From contig NHBR02000055.1 in the NCBI GenBank assembly GCA_002167435.2, forward strand, positions 1 through 64,000: a stretch of 64,000 nt of DNA, written 5' to 3'. The position numbers were made by a program, and so were the translations under genes. Origin of the DNA: Allomuricauda sp. TMED12. Its GTDB lineage: Bacteria > Bacteroidota > Bacteroidia > Flavobacteriales > Flavobacteriaceae. Within the stretch, counting starts at the first letter, position 1; every line of letters begins with the position of its first letter. The notes below the pieces were generated by a model, which had not been told where the DNA came from, made no database searches, and saw nothing but the letters and a program-made list of their open reading frames with translations. Of the stretch, positions 63,167-64,000 are shown in pieces.

Positions 63167-63880
63167 ATGGAACCGAAAAAAAATCCACAACTTGATTTGA
63201 GACGAAACAGTCTGCTCTACTTTTTTGTAGGTATGACCTTGGTACTCCTTATGGCATATTTGGCCTTGGAATGGAAAACTTATTACAAAGCTGATTCTTG
63301 GGATGTTAGTCAAAGAGTTGATGAAGAACTCATTGAGGACGCTACCATTCTCAAAATCAAAATACCAGACCCTCCCAAACCTAAAATTCAAGCACCTCCC
63401 AAAATTGAAATCGCAGAGAACGATGAGGATATTACGGAAACCTTTATTGAGCCCAATGATGTTAACCAAGACAGCAAAGTAGCGGATATTGAGGATGTGG
63501 CCGTTGCAGAGGAGGAAATTACGGAAGAGATTCCTATTGTATTAGTAGAGAATGCACCTGTTTTTCCTGGCTGCGAAAATGAAAAAACTGAAGAAGACAA
63601 AAGAGATTGTTTTCAAGCAATGGTTCAAAAACATATAAGAAAGAATTTCCGATATCCTGATCCTGCAAAAGAAATGGGGCTACAAGGCCGTGTTAGTATT
63701 ATGTTTACAATTGAAAAAGACGGAAGTATTGACAATGTAAGGCTTCGTGGACCACATAAATCCCTAGAAGAAGAAGCAGCTCGCATTATTTCAAAATTAC
63801 CAACAATGAAACCAGGACAACAAAGAGGAGTCCCCGTAAAGGTTTCATATTCCCTTCCGATTACATTTAAATTAAACTAA
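63167..63880 (+). CDS. TonB family energy transducer
   Basis: 237 residues from the ATG at 63167 (MEPKKNPQLDLRRNSLLYFF). One N-terminal transmembrane helix (~16-35, LLYFFVGMTLVLLMAYLAL), a Pro/Lys/Glu-rich periplasmic spacer (KIPDPPKPKIQAPPKIE..., acidic in the middle), and a C-terminal TonB domain (NFRYPDPAKEMGLQGRVSIMFTIEKDGSIDNVRLRGP). It couples inner-membrane proton motive force to outer-membrane receptors. No exbB/exbD is adjacent, as is usual for the many Bacteroidota TonB paralogues. Confidence 0.92.
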   Translation: MEPKKNPQLDLRRNSLLYFFVGMTLVLLMAYLALEWKTYYKADSWDVSQRVDEELIEDATILKIKIPDPPKPKIQAPPKIEIAENDEDITETFIEPNDVNQDSKVADIEDVAVAEEEITEEIPIVLVENAPVFPGCENEKTEEDKRDCFQAMVQKHIRKNFRYPDPAKEMGLQGRVSIMFTIEKDGSIDNVRLRGPHKSLEEEAARIISKLPTMKPGQQRGVPVKVSYSLPITFKLN

Positions 63881-63904
63881 TACATCTCGACTGCGCTCGA
63901 TATG
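63881..63904 (+). repeat. dispersed palindromic repeat, copy H
   Basis: Core TCGACTGCGCTC, arms TACATC and GATATG (partly complementary). Directly follows the TonB gene stop (TAA at 63878-63880). Confidence 0.75.
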
Positions 63905-63913
63905 ACCGCATAA

Positions 63914-63940
63914 AAAAACCACGCCAATGGCGTGGTTTTT
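63914..63940. terminator. bidirectional terminator at window end
   Basis: AAAAACCACGCC, loop AAT, GGCGTGGTTTTT: long perfect stem with A and T runs, serving the TonB gene and the partial minus-strand gene beyond it. Confidence 0.9.
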
Positions 63941-63963
63941 CCAGCTTTACCTTAAAGCGAGAG

Positions 63964-64000
63964 CTAATTCTTTGCCTCAGCACTCTTATATTCTTGTATT
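63964..64000 (-). CDS. C-terminal fragment of a minus-strand gene (partial)
   Basis: A minus-strand frame enters from the right edge and ends at TAG (63966-63964); the visible residues read IQEYKSAEAKN. The strong terminator 24 bp further on supports a real gene end here. Too little is visible to name it. Confidence 0.4.
   Translation of the reverse strand, partial: IQEYKSAEAKN

Noticed and set aside
1-64000. CRISPR arrays, tRNA or rRNA genes, IS elements, prophage
   Set aside because: No regularly spaced repeats, cloverleaf sequences, transposase frames or phage structural genes were seen on either strand.

Overview
The window looks like a chromosomal segment of a marine-type Flavobacteriaceae bacterium (Bacteroidota), close to Muricauda/Allomuricauda-like genomes. 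The evidence is AT-rich coding sequence, gliding-motility genes gldA, gldB and gldC, TonB/outer-membrane beta-barrel proteins, DUF3857 transglutaminase pairs, TTG/GTG starts on housekeeping genes, and lineage-typical gene forms: split MetH, a MetX-aspartokinase-homoserine dehydrogenase fusion, and a siroheme reductase with a C-terminal HEPN-like domain. No rRNA, tRNA, phage, IS element or CRISPR array was seen. It is mostly core chromosome with a few accessory features.

Layout. 0-8 kb: AraC regulator, pirin, an SH3-domain secreted protein, gldC/gldB, nadE, a NarL-type response regulator and dnaG. 8-15 kb: a secreted S15/CocE hydrolase, a flavodoxin-like protein, small proteins (DUF6150-like, zinc ribbon), a 2OG-Fe(II) oxygenase, and an ECF sigma / membrane anti-sigma / coiled-coil beta-barrel group. 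15-26 kb: polyprenyl synthase, rlmN, queA, aroA, a MazG-like protein, two DUF3857 transglutaminase-like proteins, dtd, rsgA. 26.9-31 kb: an aromatic amino-acid operon (prephenate dehydratase, aminotransferase, prephenate dehydrogenase, DAHP synthase/chorismate mutase) preceded by a Phe/Tyr-rich leader peptide and a complete attenuator. 31-40 kb: gldA, a PLP decarboxylase, an outer-membrane receptor-like protein, a LuxR-type membrane regulator broken by an amber codon, a serine hydrolase, a GIN-domain lipoprotein, a PagL-like deacylase. 40-60.7 kb: a methionine/cysteine block (metF, split metH, ferredoxin-NADP reductase, cobA, siroheme reductase, cysH, Rrf2 regulator, sulfhydrylase, MetX-AK-HSD fusion, metK), interrupted by a GIY-YIG nuclease gene, with two SAM-I riboswitches. 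61-64 kb: deoxynucleoside kinase, a serine hydrolase and a TonB protein.

How the parts fit. The sulfur block links assimilatory reduction (CysH makes sulfite; siroheme from CobA serves the reductase, with the neighbouring ferredoxin-NADP reductase a plausible electron donor) to homocysteine formation (MetX domain plus the PLP sulfhydrylase), methylation (MetF, MetH) and SAM synthesis (MetK). SAM riboswitches precede metH and the fusion gene, while a repeated CTAT-centred motif near the Rrf2 gene marks the cysH and reductase promoters. The aromatic operon appears to sense charged tRNA-Phe/Tyr by ribosome stalling.

The most unusual items are: (1) the aromatic-operon attenuator with three mutually exclusive pairings; (2) a family of 24-bp palindromic repeats (eight copies here, core TCGACTNCGCTC with variable arms), two copies of which flank the GIY-YIG gene as inverted repeats with identical arms, while others lie inside coding sequences or form a REPIN-like doublet. 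All identifications come from reading the sequence and knowledge of the families; no database search was run.
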